From: Anaeromicrobium sediminis | GTDB lineage: Bacteria; Bacillota; Clostridia; Peptostreptococcales; Thermotaleaceae | Length of the DNA: 64,000 bases | Reading direction: 5' to 3' | Assembly (NCBI RefSeq): GCF_002270055.1 | Contig: NZ_NIBG01000001.1 | Span: 526,030-590,029 of the forward strand | Shown: piece after piece, positions 54,077-63,524 of the stretch | How positions within the stretch are numbered: the first letter of the stretch is position 1 | How the letters are laid out: every line of letters starts with the position of its first letter | Notes under the pieces: generated by a model | What the model saw: the letters and a program-made list of their open reading frames with translations, nothing else | Told to the model about the DNA's origin: nothing | The model's database searches: none | Made by a program: the position numbers and the translations under genes

Positions 54077-54675
54077 TTTAAACCTCCGATAACATTTTTA
54101 AGTATATATTCTACTTGTTCTTTTAAATGGTGTATATTTTTATTATTATCAATAATTATATGGGCATACTTTTTCTTTTCTTCTAAACTCATTTGAGATT
54201 TTATTCTCTTTATGGCATCTTCCTTAGATAGATTATTTCTTTTCATTAACCTATCTATTTGAACCTGCTCATCTACTACTACAAGCCAAATCTCATCTAC
54301 TAGATCCATCATTTTAGCTTCTATTAAAAGTGGAGCATCTACTATAATTAATTTATTATCCTTTTTTAGTTCTTCTATTCTCTTTACAAATTCTTCGCCT
54401 ATTCTTTTATGGGTTATTTCATTTAGTTTTTCTAATTTACATTTATCTGAAAAAACAATATTTCCAAGTTTTTTTCGATCCAAAGTACCATCTTCCTTTA
54501 ATACATCACAACCAAAGGCTTTAGAAATCTCATGAAGGGTAGGACTTCCCGGTTCAACAATTTGTCTACTTATTAGATCCGCATCTATTATAGGTATATT
54601 GCGATCCCTGAGCATATTAGATACGGTGCTTTTTCCTGATGCGATACCTCCTGTTAATCCAATTACTTTAGTCAT
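54073..54675 (-). CDS. coaE: Dephospho-CoA kinase
   Basis: It catalyses the last step of CoA synthesis. Walker A GLTGGIASGKSTVS is at the N-terminus, and DADLISRQIVEPGSP and VVVDEQVQIDRLMKRNNLS are further hallmarks. The start at 54675 (MTKVIGLTGG) is chosen over 54720, which would overlap polA by 32 nt. AAGGATGATGG lies upstream. The length, 200 aa, is normal. Confidence 0.95.
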   Translation of the reverse strand: MTKVIGLTGGIASGKSTVSNMLRDRNIPIIDADLISRQIVEPGSPTLHEISKAFGCDVLKEDGTLDRKKLGNIVFSDKCKLEKLNEITHKRIGEEFVKRIEELKKDNKLIIVDAPLLIEAKMMDLVDEIWLVVVDEQVQIDRLMKRNNLSKEDAIKRIKSQMSLEEKKKYAHIIIDNNKNIHHLKEQVEYILKNVIGGLN

Positions 54676-54688
54676 ATTACCATCATCC

Positions 54689-57343
54689 TTACTTAGTTTC
54701 ATACCAACTTCCACCTTCATTCATATCTATATCTAGTGGAACTTGTAGACTAACTGCATTCTCCATTTCTTCTTTCAATATGTTTTTAACCATATCCATT
54801 TCATCCTTATGTACCTCTATTATTAACTCATCATGTACTTGAAGTATTAGTCTGGATTTTAAATTATTTTTTTCTAGTCTATCGTATACTTTAACCATGG
54901 CTATTTTAATAATGTCTGCTGCCGTTCCTTGTATAGGAGTATTCATAGCAGTTCTTTCTCCAAAGGATCTTAAGTTGAAGTTTTTAGCCTTAAGTTCTGG
55001 TATGTATCTTCTTCTATTTAAAAGGGTTGTAACATATCCATATTCTTTTCCTTCTTTAACTATGCTTTCCATATATTCTTTAACACCATGGTATTTATTT
55101 AAATATTCATCTATATATTTTTTAGCTTCCTTCTTAGTTATATGTAAATTCTCAGAAAGACCATAGTCACTTATTCCATATACTATACCGAAGTTTACAG
55201 CCTTAGCTTTACTTCTTTGTATGGAAGTTACACTATCCATAGGTACTTCAAATACTTTAGAAGCTGTTGTCTTATGAATATCTTGCCCTTCTCTGAAAGC
55301 CTCAATTAAATTTTCATCATCAGATATATGAGCAAGGACTCTTAATTCTATTTGAGAATAATCTGCATCTAATAAAGTATATTCATCACTAGTAGGTACA
55401 AATACCTTTCTTATATTTCTTCCCATTTCCAATTTAATAGGTATATTTTGTAAATTAGGTTCTGTACTACTTATTCTTCCCGTTGCTGTAACCATTTGAT
55501 TAAAGCTTGAATGGATTTTGTCAGTTTTTTCGTTTATAACAGCCTCTAGACCATCTACGTATGTGGACTTTAATTTTACCAATTGTCTATACTCTATAAT
55601 CCTAGGTATTATATCATGTTTGTCATATAATTTTTCTAACACTTCTGCATTAGTAGAATATCCTGTTTTAGTCTTCTTTACTGGTGGAAGACCTAATTTA
55701 TCAAATAATATGACTCCTAATTGCTTAGTAGAATTAATATTAAATTCTTCATCAGCATCTGCATATATTTGGGCAGTCAAATTAGTTATTCTCTCATCTA
55801 ACTCATTTCCTATTTCCTTTAATTTTTCCCTATCCACTTTAAACCCTATATATTCCATACTTCCTAACACTTTAATAAGAGGAAGTTCCACGTCCATATA
55901 TAGTTCATACAAGTCATCTTCTTTCATTCTCTCTACTATGACCCCTTCTAGCTTAGATAAGGCAATACATAAATTTGATCCATAAGACATAAGCTTTTCT
56001 TCATCTAACTGAGAATAGTTTAGTTTACCTTTTCCCTTACCTAATAATTCCTCTTCATTCTCTATGTATTCACCTAAAAATTCATCATATATATTGCTTA
56101 TATGATAATCCTTTTTTGATGGGTCTATTAAATAAGCTCCTAGCTTCACATCTATAAGGATGCCATCTAATTTAATATCATATTCCTTTAAACTAGTCAT
56201 ATCCTGTTTTAATTCATATCCTATTTTCTTAATATTAACACTCTCAAGGACAGGTTTTAATTCTAATAAAAGTCCATCATCCTTAATACAATATATTTCA
56301 TTTTCAACTAACATAAACGTACATATTATTTTTTCATCCCTAATATTATTGTGATCACTAAATATCTTTAATACAAACTCTTCATTTTTAATTATTTTTT
56401 CATTTAAGGATTTTACTTTTTCTATGGAATCTATCATATTAACTTCCCTATTTGACTCCACGTCTGTCTTTCTTTCCTTTTTAACATCAAAGTCCTTTAA
56501 TAGTTTTTTAAACTCTAATTTATTAAATAATTCTATAACCTTTTCATTATTAGGTTTTTCCCTTTTAAGCTCTTCTAAAGAGATTGCCACAGGAACGTCT
56601 ACTATAATAGTAGCAAGTCTCTTACTAAGAATAGCTTGTTCTGCATTCTCTGTAAGTTTTTCCTTCATCTTTTTTGTAAGACCTTCTAAGTTACCAAGGA
56701 GATTCTCTATACTCTTATGCTCTTTAATAAGCTTTATGGCAGTTTTTTCTCCTATTCCAGGTACTCCTGGTATATTATCAGATTTGTCTCCCATAAGACC
56801 TTTCACATCTATAAATTCAGTAGGAGTTACCCCATATGTATCTAAAACCTCATCATATCCATATTGTTCTAAGGTACTTATACCTTTTTTTGTTATCAAC
56901 ACTTTAGTTTTATCTGATGCTAATTGAAGAGCATCCTTATCTCCAGTAATAATTATTGGAGATAAATCCTTGTTTTCACAAAACTTAGCCAATGTACCAA
57001 TCAAGTCGTCTGCTTCAAAACCTTCAAGTTCTACCCTATGTATGTTAAATGCATCTAATACTTCTTTTAATACGGGCATTTGTTCTGCCAATTCCTCTGG
57101 CATTTTTTTTCTTCCCGCCTTATATTCTTTAAACTCATTATGTCTAAAAGTAGGTTTTTTCATATCAAATGCCACAGTAATGTATTCAGGATCATATTCC
57201 TTATATATTTTATTTAATATATTCACAAATCCATATATGGCATTAGTATGTAACCCCTCTTTATTTGCCATATGAATTGGTAGGGCATAAAAGGTTCTAT
57301 TAATTAAACTATTCCCATCTATAATAACTATTTTCTTATTCAA
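54689..57343 (-). CDS. polA: DNA polymerase I
   Basis: It has an N-terminal 5'-3' exonuclease (1-290, with DGNSLINR and EADDLIGTLAK). A middle 3'-5' exonuclease-like domain lacks the DTET and other acidic catalytic residues, so proofreading is probably lost, as in Bacillus. The C-terminal family A polymerase has motif A LLDADYSQIELRVLAH, motif B RSKAKAVNFGIVYG and motif C QVHDELI. The 884 aa are normal. It acts in Okazaki fragment processing and repair. Confidence 0.97.
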   Translation of the reverse strand: MNKKIVIIDGNSLINRTFYALPIHMANKEGLHTNAIYGFVNILNKIYKEYDPEYITVAFDMKKPTFRHNEFKEYKAGRKKMPEELAEQMPVLKEVLDAFNIHRVELEGFEADDLIGTLAKFCENKDLSPIIITGDKDALQLASDKTKVLITKKGISTLEQYGYDEVLDTYGVTPTEFIDVKGLMGDKSDNIPGVPGIGEKTAIKLIKEHKSIENLLGNLEGLTKKMKEKLTENAEQAILSKRLATIIVDVPVAISLEELKREKPNNEKVIELFNKLEFKKLLKDFDVKKERKTDVESNREVNMIDSIEKVKSLNEKIIKNEEFVLKIFSDHNNIRDEKIICTFMLVENEIYCIKDDGLLLELKPVLESVNIKKIGYELKQDMTSLKEYDIKLDGILIDVKLGAYLIDPSKKDYHISNIYDEFLGEYIENEEELLGKGKGKLNYSQLDEEKLMSYGSNLCIALSKLEGVIVERMKEDDLYELYMDVELPLIKVLGSMEYIGFKVDREKLKEIGNELDERITNLTAQIYADADEEFNINSTKQLGVILFDKLGLPPVKKTKTGYSTNAEVLEKLYDKHDIIPRIIEYRQLVKLKSTYVDGLEAVINEKTDKIHSSFNQMVTATGRISSTEPNLQNIPIKLEMGRNIRKVFVPTSDEYTLLDADYSQIELRVLAHISDDENLIEAFREGQDIHKTTASKVFEVPMDSVTSIQRSKAKAVNFGIVYGISDYGLSENLHITKKEAKKYIDEYLNKYHGVKEYMESIVKEGKEYGYVTTLLNRRRYIPELKAKNFNLRSFGERTAMNTPIQGTAADIIKIAMVKVYDRLEKNNLKSRLILQVHDELIIEVHKDEMDMVKNILKEEMENAVSLQVPLDIDMNEGGSWYETK

Positions 57344-57464
57344 AATATCCTCTCCTTAAAAGGTTGTCTACATAAAATATCCCATTATATTAATAATTAA
57401 CATAATATAATAAACATATTCTAATTACTTATCTAAAGTCCTTTATTTAATTTACACGTAAAAG
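57344..57464. other. Upstream region of polA
   Basis: This AT-rich region probably contains the polA promoter on the minus strand, but I see no clearly superior -35/-10 pair. Confidence 0.4.
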
Positions 57465-57629
57465 GCATACTTCGTATGCGACCTTATGGAACCCTATGGT
57501 TCCCTTCGACGCAACTAAAGTTGCTGAGCACCTTCCATCAAAGAGGCAGGGGAATTCTTCCCCTACGACCCCTTCATTTTTTACTTATCTACAGTTTTGA
57601 AAATTCACAATTTCTTGATACGTAAAAAA
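57465..57629. repeat. Dispersed intergenic repeat, copy 2
   Basis: It has the same ordered blocks as 48541-48705: CATACTTCGTATG, ACCCTATGGTTCCC, CACCTTCC, GGCAGGGGAATTCTTCCCC, CCCCTTCATTTTTTACTTAT and TTTTGAAAATT. The internal hairpins are conserved while the linkers differ, suggesting selection or origin as a folded element. It lies between polA and the anti-sigma-like gene. Confidence 0.85.
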
Positions 57630-57656
57630 TGATAATGGTTAACCATTATCATTTTT
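57626..57656 (-). terminator. Terminator at the end of the DUF4349 gene
   Basis: AAAATGATAATGGTT pairs with AACCATTATCATTTT, a perfect palindrome that overlaps the stop codon and is flanked by A/T runs. Confidence 0.85.
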
Positions 57657-58932
57657 TAAACCTCTTGTATAATAAATATACACCACCAAGCACTGTTCCT
57701 ACAAGGACTAAGTTGGGAATATTTGAAATTACTTTCACCAAAAGGTATTCTATTTTATTTACTATATTATTTATACTAGATATAAACCCTTCCTTTGCCC
57801 TTTGTCCTATGGACTTATCTATTGGCTCTATCTTATTTTCCTTGTTCTTCATTTCCCTTACTTCTAGACTTAGAGTCGTGTACTCCACTAGATTATCCCA
57901 ATTTTTAATTCTACCTTCTAAAGAGTCAATTTCCATTCTAACCCTATTTAACTCCCTCTCAATTTGTAGGATATCCTCCACCTTCGTAGCCTTTTCCATT
58001 ATACTTCTTAATCTGTCCTCTTGAACTTTCAAGTTCTTAACCCTATTTTCCGTATCATAATACTGGGCTGTCACATTCTGAGCATTAGATTCAATATTAT
58101 TTACTTTACCAAGGGTCTTTGTAAACTCTATCATTTCCTCGCTATTAGCTTTTGGAATCCTTATAGTAAAGCTTCCTGCCTTTAAATTATTGTGGATATC
58201 ATATATATTGCTAAATTCCATATACCCCATTAAATCTCTAGTTTTCTTATTAAGATTATCATAAGCATTATTAAAATCCGATACGGATATATTCATATGG
58301 GTATTTTTAATTATCTTTTGATTATCTATAGCCACCTTATTAACTCTAGACTCACTTTTAGCTGAAAGACCATAGTTCTTAACTCCTACTGCCCTTTCTT
58401 CCGTCTTCATCTCAGCCTTTTCTACACTAAACTCAGCAACACCATTTCCATCCCAATTGGAAGCATCATTTTCTATTTTCAAAGCCATATTAGGCGCTGA
58501 ATCCGCCATATCCATACTCATCTCTGCTGGAGCTAATTTTGCAGATTCTTCATCCATTTCCATCTTATCTAAACTTCCCATATTAGCCATTGAACCTAAT
58601 AGGACTATAAAGAGAGCTGCCACAGAGCTATATACTTTCCATCTTCTTTTAAATTTATCTCTCAATTTAATTACTTTACTTTCTTTTATAGGTTCAAAAT
58701 CTATTTCTTCTTTAGCTTGTATAAGCTTTTCATGTAATTCTACATGGAAATTCTCTGGTAATTCTACCATAGGTAGTTCTTCACACATGTTGACATTAAA
58801 CAGTAGTGCTTCATATAATTCTCTACACTCTACACAAACGTCCATGTGTTTTCTAACTTCTTCATTATGTTTTTCATCTAACATATTATCTATATAAAGA
58901 GAAATCATTTCCTCAAATTCTACACACTTCAT
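57649..58932 (-). CDS. Anti-sigma-factor-like DUF4349 membrane protein (427 aa)
   Basis: The N-terminal zinc-binding anti-sigma domain has H..CxxC (HMDVCVEC, residues 29-36). A membrane helix lies at about 97-113. The extracytoplasmic DUF4349 domain (about 205-385) has a long coiled coil (QAEDRLRSIMEKATKVEDI-like region), and a second membrane helix lies at about 402-420. It is 22 nt downstream of an ECF sigma gene, so it most likely binds and inhibits that sigma factor and senses an envelope signal. Confidence 0.88.
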   Translation of the reverse strand: MKCVEFEEMISLYIDNMLDEKHNEEVRKHMDVCVECRELYEALLFNVNMCEELPMVELPENFHVELHEKLIQAKEEIDFEPIKESKVIKLRDKFKRRWKVYSSVAALFIVLLGSMANMGSLDKMEMDEESAKLAPAEMSMDMADSAPNMALKIENDASNWDGNGVAEFSVEKAEMKTEERAVGVKNYGLSAKSESRVNKVAIDNQKIIKNTHMNISVSDFNNAYDNLNKKTRDLMGYMEFSNIYDIHNNLKAGSFTIRIPKANSEEMIEFTKTLGKVNNIESNAQNVTAQYYDTENRVKNLKVQEDRLRSIMEKATKVEDILQIERELNRVRMEIDSLEGRIKNWDNLVEYTTLSLEVREMKNKENKIEPIDKSIGQRAKEGFISSINNIVNKIEYLLVKVISNIPNLVLVGTVLGGVYLLYKRFKK

Positions 58933-58954
58933 ATTACTCCTCCTTTCTCTATTT

Positions 58955-59548
58955 TTAGACCATTTGATCTTTAAAAAGTTCCATCTTATCTTCTAGTAAA
59001 TTTTTCAAGTTTTTCCTAGCCCTATTGATTTTGGATTTCACCGTTCCCTCGGAACAACTAAGTATATGGGCTATCTCCTTATAGGAAAATCCATTTATAT
59101 CCCTTAAAATTATGGCTGTCTTATGGCTATCTCCTAAGGAGTTTATACATTCATGTAGCTCCTTTTTCACCATTTCCCTTTCAACCGTTTTTTCCGTATT
59201 GGTTTTATGATCAACAAACTCTCTTTTTATCGTCCCCTCTTCTGTTTCAGTTGGATTATCATAAGAAAGAGTTTTTTTGTTTTTATTCTTCCTTAATATA
59301 TCTAAGCAAGTATTAGTTACTATCCTATAAAGCCAAGTAGAAAAACTACTATCACCTTTAAATTTGTTAATATGTTTATAAATTTTTATAAAAGCTTCTT
59401 GAGTTGCATCATTGGCATCTTCCACATTACCTAACATCCTATAAGCTATATTAAAAGCTCTCTTCTCATAATCTTTTATTAACAATTCAAAGCTTTCCAC
59501 ATCACCACTTTGACATTTCTTAATCAAAGACTTTTCAATATCTAGCAC
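58955..59548 (-). CDS. ECF-type RNA polymerase sigma factor (SigW-like, 197 aa)
   Basis: Region 2 (FNIAYRMLGNVEDANDATQEAFIKIYK) and FSTWLYRIVTNTCLD precede region 4 (ILRDINGFSYKEIAHILSCSEGTVKSKINRA). I start at GTG 59548 because AGGAGG is 8 nt upstream. An ATG at 59554 is only 2 nt from it, and an ATG at 59605 has no site. It is the first gene of a two-gene unit with the anti-sigma-like DUF4349 protein and probably transcribes its own operon. Confidence 0.92.
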   Translation of the reverse strand: MLDIEKSLIKKCQSGDVESFELLIKDYEKRAFNIAYRMLGNVEDANDATQEAFIKIYKHINKFKGDSSFSTWLYRIVTNTCLDILRKNKNKKTLSYDNPTETEEGTIKREFVDHKTNTEKTVEREMVKKELHECINSLGDSHKTAIILRDINGFSYKEIAHILSCSEGTVKSKINRARKNLKNLLEDKMELFKDQMV

Positions 59549-59621
59549 ACCCATTGCCTCCTTTCTTTCATCTATATAGACGGAATATTTTCTAATTTGT
59601 TCCATAAAATTTCAAAAAAAT

Positions 59622-59650
59622 AAAATATAGTTTATAAACTATATTTTATA
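59622..59650 (-). terminator. Terminator between DUF457 gene and sigma gene
   Basis: AAAATATAGTTTATAAACTATATTTT is a perfect AT-only palindrome after the minus-strand gene at 59688-60629. Confidence 0.6.
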
Positions 59651-59687
59651 ATTATCATTATATACTTGTATATTTCCAAGTCAATTA

Positions 59688-60629
59688 CTATTCTGCCACT
59701 TGAACCTTTTTATGAACTTTATAAGGATGAAAAAATGACTGTACTATATTTTCATCTTTATCTAACACTACAGTAGCATGATGCATAAAATTGTTATTTA
59801 AATAATATCTTAAATCAGTAGATTTCAAAACAGTATATGGCCCTTCTTCTTCTCTCCTTATATGATATATGGGAGTAAAATTGCTAAAATGTTTACCCGC
59901 ATTACTTTTTTTGAATAATTCCAAATCATATTGAGATTCTCTTTTAAATCTTTTCGTTTCTTCCACCTTATTGTTTATCCAATCAAATTGCCCTACTATA
60001 TATTCATCACCTGTTCTTGTAACAAATGCCCATTTATTTAGAGCGATTAAGGCAGGTAACATTTCTATATGTTCCACATTATTATCCTTATAATATTCTA
60101 ATACTTTATTTTCTGAAGAATTTTTGGACATGCTTTTAAATACCAAATATGCTCCAAATATTAAAAGAGTACTCCCATAAAAAATCCAAGTTTTATTTTT
60201 TACCATTATAAGTAGTATACATAGTATACTTATGATAGGATCATACAACATAAGGATACCCTTTTTCTGTTTCTTATTTCCTATTGGATTAAAAAGCTTT
60301 ACTCCATACGAATTTAACATATCAAAAAGCGAATGAGACAGGGCCCCTAAAAAAGTCCAAAAAAATAATTGCATAAATGGCACAACAAAAAACAACTTTA
60401 ATGTCACAGCTATGATAGCTGATAAAACGCCTAATCCCGGTATAGTATGTGTCATTCCTCTATGGTGTTTTAAATATAAAAAATCGTCTTTTATTCTAGC
60501 CACTACATCTATATCAGGTATAACAGACCCTATTACGCATCCAATTACTAATGGATTAGTTATATCCATTGTATTTTGAGCAAAAGAGCCTATACCCAAT
60601 CCAATTATGGCATGAGTTAATGGATCCAT
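59688..60629 (-). CDS. DUF457 membrane-bound metal-dependent hydrolase (313 aa)
   Basis: This YdjM/DUF457-type protein starts MDPLTHAIIGLGIG. The metal-binding motifs PDIDVV, HHRGMTHTI and ALSHSLFDMLNSYG are intact. About four membrane helices occupy the first 175 residues, followed by a soluble C-terminal domain. Its substrate is unknown; relatives act on membrane lipids or are SOS-regulated. It is a single-gene unit. Confidence 0.88.
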   Translation of the reverse strand: MDPLTHAIIGLGIGSFAQNTMDITNPLVIGCVIGSVIPDIDVVARIKDDFLYLKHHRGMTHTIPGLGVLSAIIAVTLKLFFVVPFMQLFFWTFLGALSHSLFDMLNSYGVKLFNPIGNKKQKKGILMLYDPIISILCILLIMVKNKTWIFYGSTLLIFGAYLVFKSMSKNSSENKVLEYYKDNNVEHIEMLPALIALNKWAFVTRTGDEYIVGQFDWINNKVEETKRFKRESQYDLELFKKSNAGKHFSNFTPIYHIRREEEGPYTVLKSTDLRYYLNNNFMHHATVVLDKDENIVQSFFHPYKVHKKVQVAE

Positions 60630-60761
60630 TACAATTCCCCCTTCATTATTTTCATATTATCATACACTATATTAGTTTACCATAATTTTTGTGCAGTATC
60701 AAACTTCAAAAGATACCATTTGAATCGTTTTCCTCTTTATGTTATACTGATATAATGTATA

Positions 60762-60816
60762 GGTAGAAATAGTGGAATTAACAGACGCGACGGGCCCAAA
60801 ATTGTTTGCGTCTGTT
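60762..60816 (+). other. Decayed tRNA-Leu-like sequence forming a hairpin
   Basis: GAAATAGTGGAATTAACAG and the following ACGCGACGGGCCCAAAATT match the 5' half of tRNA-Leu(CAA) at 62341 (GAAATGGTGGAATTGGCAG, ACGCGACGGACTCAAAATC) with scattered changes. CAGACGC pairs with GCGTCTG, followed by T6, so the remnant resembles a terminator. The 3' half is absent. Confidence 0.75.
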
Positions 60817-60921
60817 TTTTAGTTCTCATAAAGTCAAAATAGACATTTTTACCCATTTATTGAACTTCAGTACCAACTGATTTTTTGTTTAATTACAGAA
60901 TAATTCGGAGGTACTTTTTTT

Positions 60922-61131
60922 ATGGGCAAAACAACAATTATAAGGAGTACAAAGAAGCAAACAGAGGGAACAATTCATATTAATAAATTCATTCATAACT
61001 GTAAATTAAAAATCCTTAGACCAAAGACCTATGTTTCTAACTTTCTAGATAGGAACTTTAAAAATATTAGTGTAATATATAATAATATTGGGAATTATTT
61101 TACTATAGCATTTGAGGTAGTAACACAATAA
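60922..61131 (+). CDS. Small hypothetical protein (69 aa)
   Basis: CGGAGGTAC lies 8 nt upstream of the ATG, the best support for reality. The sequence is basic, with a final ISVIYNNIGNYFTIAFEV segment that could be a truncated end of a larger protein, for example a transposase remnant, but no family is recognised. It sits in an accessory region directly after the decayed tRNA. Confidence 0.4.
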   Translation: MGKTTIIRSTKKQTEGTIHINKFIHNCKLKILRPKTYVSNFLDRNFKNISVIYNNIGNYFTIAFEVVTQ

Positions 61132-61270
61132 AGTGAAAATATATCTATTTTGTAATACATGATACTTGTCATGTTATTGCCCAATTTATGGATTGCTTAA
61201 AATCAAAAAACATTCCATATTCTTGCAATGGAGACCACAATTTAAAATGAATAGTGTATGGAGGTTTAAT

Positions 61271-61936
61271 ATGGAAAATAAACAATTTAACAAATCAAGA
61301 GTAGTAAAATCTAGACCTCATCCAATATTGGCAGGCTTTATAGACTTTTACATGGTAAATCTAGTAATAGGATCAGTTGTATCGATATTTAATACCATTA
61401 CAGGTATAAATATTTATTATGAAATGAATATTACTGGTGCAGTAATTCTTACGGTATTAATACTAGGTGGAGTAATAACGTATTACCTATTCTATTCGAA
61501 AAAAGTTATGTTTTTAAGTTTTGGTGAGTTTTTGACTGGACGCAGAATCGAAAGAAATATAAAAGTATGGACTAACCCATTTAATTGCAATAGGCTTGGG
61601 ATATTTGTGGTGATTATAATAAATATGATAATGTTTGCGAATGAATGGGATAGTATAAGCCGGGGTTATATATACACATTTACAGGACTCATAGGGAAGT
61701 TAATAAGAATTGCCATCAAAGCCTATGCATTGAAAGAGTTCAGCAATAGAAATTTAAATGGATTAATCATACTAATCATAATTTCACTATTATCAATTAT
61801 TGGTTTTCAAAGTCAAGGTGTTTTCCCTGATGAAATGAAAAAATTCGGAACATATTTTAGTTTAGTAATAGCTGCTTTTTATACTGTGATTTACATTATA
61901 TATACTTTAATTTTTAAGAAACAGCAAATTCAATAA
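61271..61936 (+). CDS. RDD-like membrane protein, hypothetical (221 aa)
   Basis: GGAGG lies 8 nt before the ATG at 61271 (MENKQFNKS). A longer reading from 61166 has no site. Four to five membrane helices are predicted. The opening RPHPILAGFIDFYMVNL and the loop LSFGEFLTGRRIE resemble the R-x-A..D and GK..xGLRV positions of RDD-family membrane proteins, a weak match. There are no operon partners. Confidence 0.55.
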   Translation: MENKQFNKSRVVKSRPHPILAGFIDFYMVNLVIGSVVSIFNTITGINIYYEMNITGAVILTVLILGGVITYYLFYSKKVMFLSFGEFLTGRRIERNIKVWTNPFNCNRLGIFVVIIINMIMFANEWDSISRGYIYTFTGLIGKLIRIAIKAYALKEFSNRNLNGLIILIIISLLSIIGFQSQGVFPDEMKKFGTYFSLVIAAFYTVIYIIYTLIFKKQQIQ

Positions 61937-62340
61937 TATATCACCAGCCAATGCTCAAAAACTTAGGGTCTGTGAATGTTTCACAATCTTATTGTGTTAC
62001 TTTTCAATTTTTAACAGATTTTACCCACCAAAGAATGTATACTGTAAATTCCTTTGAATAGATTTACATCCGAGTTTAAACGTAGTAACACTAAAAGTAC
62101 ATAACGGATTATTCCTTACCAATCTACATATGAACTTCATATACTTTCTGACAATATTGTTTAACAAATATGCTCTTGCTTGACGTGCTTAAACGTCTAG
62201 AAATATTAACTGACTTAATTATCAAAGACTTTATTGACATTCTATGGTAAAAGTGCTATTATATTTGTTATCAGCAGATAATCCGTTTGGTGTATTTGGT
62301 GAAAATCCATAGTGACCAACGTGTGAAATGTAGTAGATAG
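61937..62340. other. Intergenic region upstream of tRNA-Leu(CAA)
   Basis: No gene is seen. TTGACA at 62233-62238 and the following TGCTATTATATT are compatible with a promoter for the tRNA. The remainder is AT-rich with no convincing repeat. Confidence 0.5.
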
Positions 62341-62427
<87 letters not shown>

Positions 62428-62429
62428 TT

Positions 62430-62462
62430 GAATAAGCTAGGGTTTAGTACCCTAGCTTATTT
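62430..62462 (+). terminator. Terminator after tRNA-Leu(CAA)
   Basis: AATAAGCTAGGGT...ACCCTAGCTTATT forms a perfect 13-bp stem followed by T-rich sequence. Confidence 0.88.
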
Positions 62463-62771
62463 TATTTTTATGAAATTTTCTTCTAACCTTCTAACCATTC
62501 TTCTAACGGACTAAAACCTTATTGGACCTCTCTTTGTTTATTTCCAATAAAAAAAGAACCTTATTGGTCCTCTCTTTATTTAATCTCTCCGTTTATCCTA
62601 TTTAAAATTAAAATAACTTATTAAAAGCCACTAACACATGGAACGCATAATGTAGATAATCGTCAACTGATTATTCCACCTAACGAGCTTGCTATATTGC
62701 GACGTCCCACATGGGTCTAGTGGAATGTCTGAAAATAGTATGTTAGATGACGGTCTTAACAGCTTTTCATA
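62463..62771. other. Intergenic region with short direct repeats and attC-like site
   Basis: It holds TTCTAAC repeats (62471-62508) and two copies of ACCTTATTGG.CCTCTCTTT (from 62516 and 62572). It also holds a 71-bp stretch bounded by ACCTAAC (62678) and GTTAGAT (62742). No gene is seen. Confidence 0.55.
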
Positions 62772-63524
62772 TTATTTATTTACCCAAAATCCATATTTTT
62801 CAATAGCTTCTTCCCTATTATCTAATGCATATTGAATAAGTTCAACTAATTTCTCATCTATCATATTACTTTTAATGCTTGATACTCTAATATAACTTTC
62901 AATCACAAGATCATATTCATCAAAATAATATCCATTTTTAGTTAGTATCAGATGTAGTTTTTTCAAATTGGATGCAAGAGATTCAACAGACCCATCTACA
63001 TTGTTCAAAAAAAGAGATACTTTCATATATTTTGCATCATTAATATCTAAGGGCTTATTTAATTTTCCATCAAACTTCTTTTCATAATCCATTTCAACGT
63101 ACTGTACTGCTGCATTTTTATATGTATATGGATATTCTTTTTTTAATAACGAACTAATAAACAGTGTATACTCCTTCTCCATTCGTAAACAGGTATTCTG
63201 TCCACTCAAAACTTGAAATTCAAAATTGTCATATATTTTTCCATGTTTATACATCACATTAAAATGCATATCAATATCCTTTTTCGAATACACATAAGAC
63301 CAATAATTACCATAATCGAAACTATATCTTGTCTCTCCAACTATTAATTCATATTCTTCATAAGTAGTTTTGACATAATCATTGATTTTTCCAGTTGCAA
63401 TTCCTTTTGATATGGGATTTCCATTATATGCATCCATTATTACTAAGATAAAGCATATCACTACTACAATAACTGTTATAACTGTTGTTGTAATAATTTT
63501 CATTGATAATTTCATTTTTTTCAT
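62772..63524 (-). CDS. YfjL-like membrane-anchored protein (250 aa)
   Basis: AAGGAG lies 9 nt upstream of the ATG. One N-terminal membrane helix (about 9-29) is followed by GNPISKGIATGKINDYV, which is characteristic of YfjL-like proteins of Firmicutes, and an extracytoplasmic domain of about 210 residues. The function is unknown. It is the only gene between the two tRNA-Leu 3' ends and therefore cargo of, or a leftover from, the inserted element. Confidence 0.7.
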   Translation of the reverse strand: MKKMKLSMKIITTTVITVIVVVICFILVIMDAYNGNPISKGIATGKINDYVKTTYEEYELIVGETRYSFDYGNYWSYVYSKKDIDMHFNVMYKHGKIYDNFEFQVLSGQNTCLRMEKEYTLFISSLLKKEYPYTYKNAAVQYVEMDYEKKFDGKLNKPLDINDAKYMKVSLFLNNVDGSVESLASNLKKLHLILTKNGYYFDEYDLVIESYIRVSSIKSNMIDEKLVELIQYALDNREEAIEKYGFWVNK

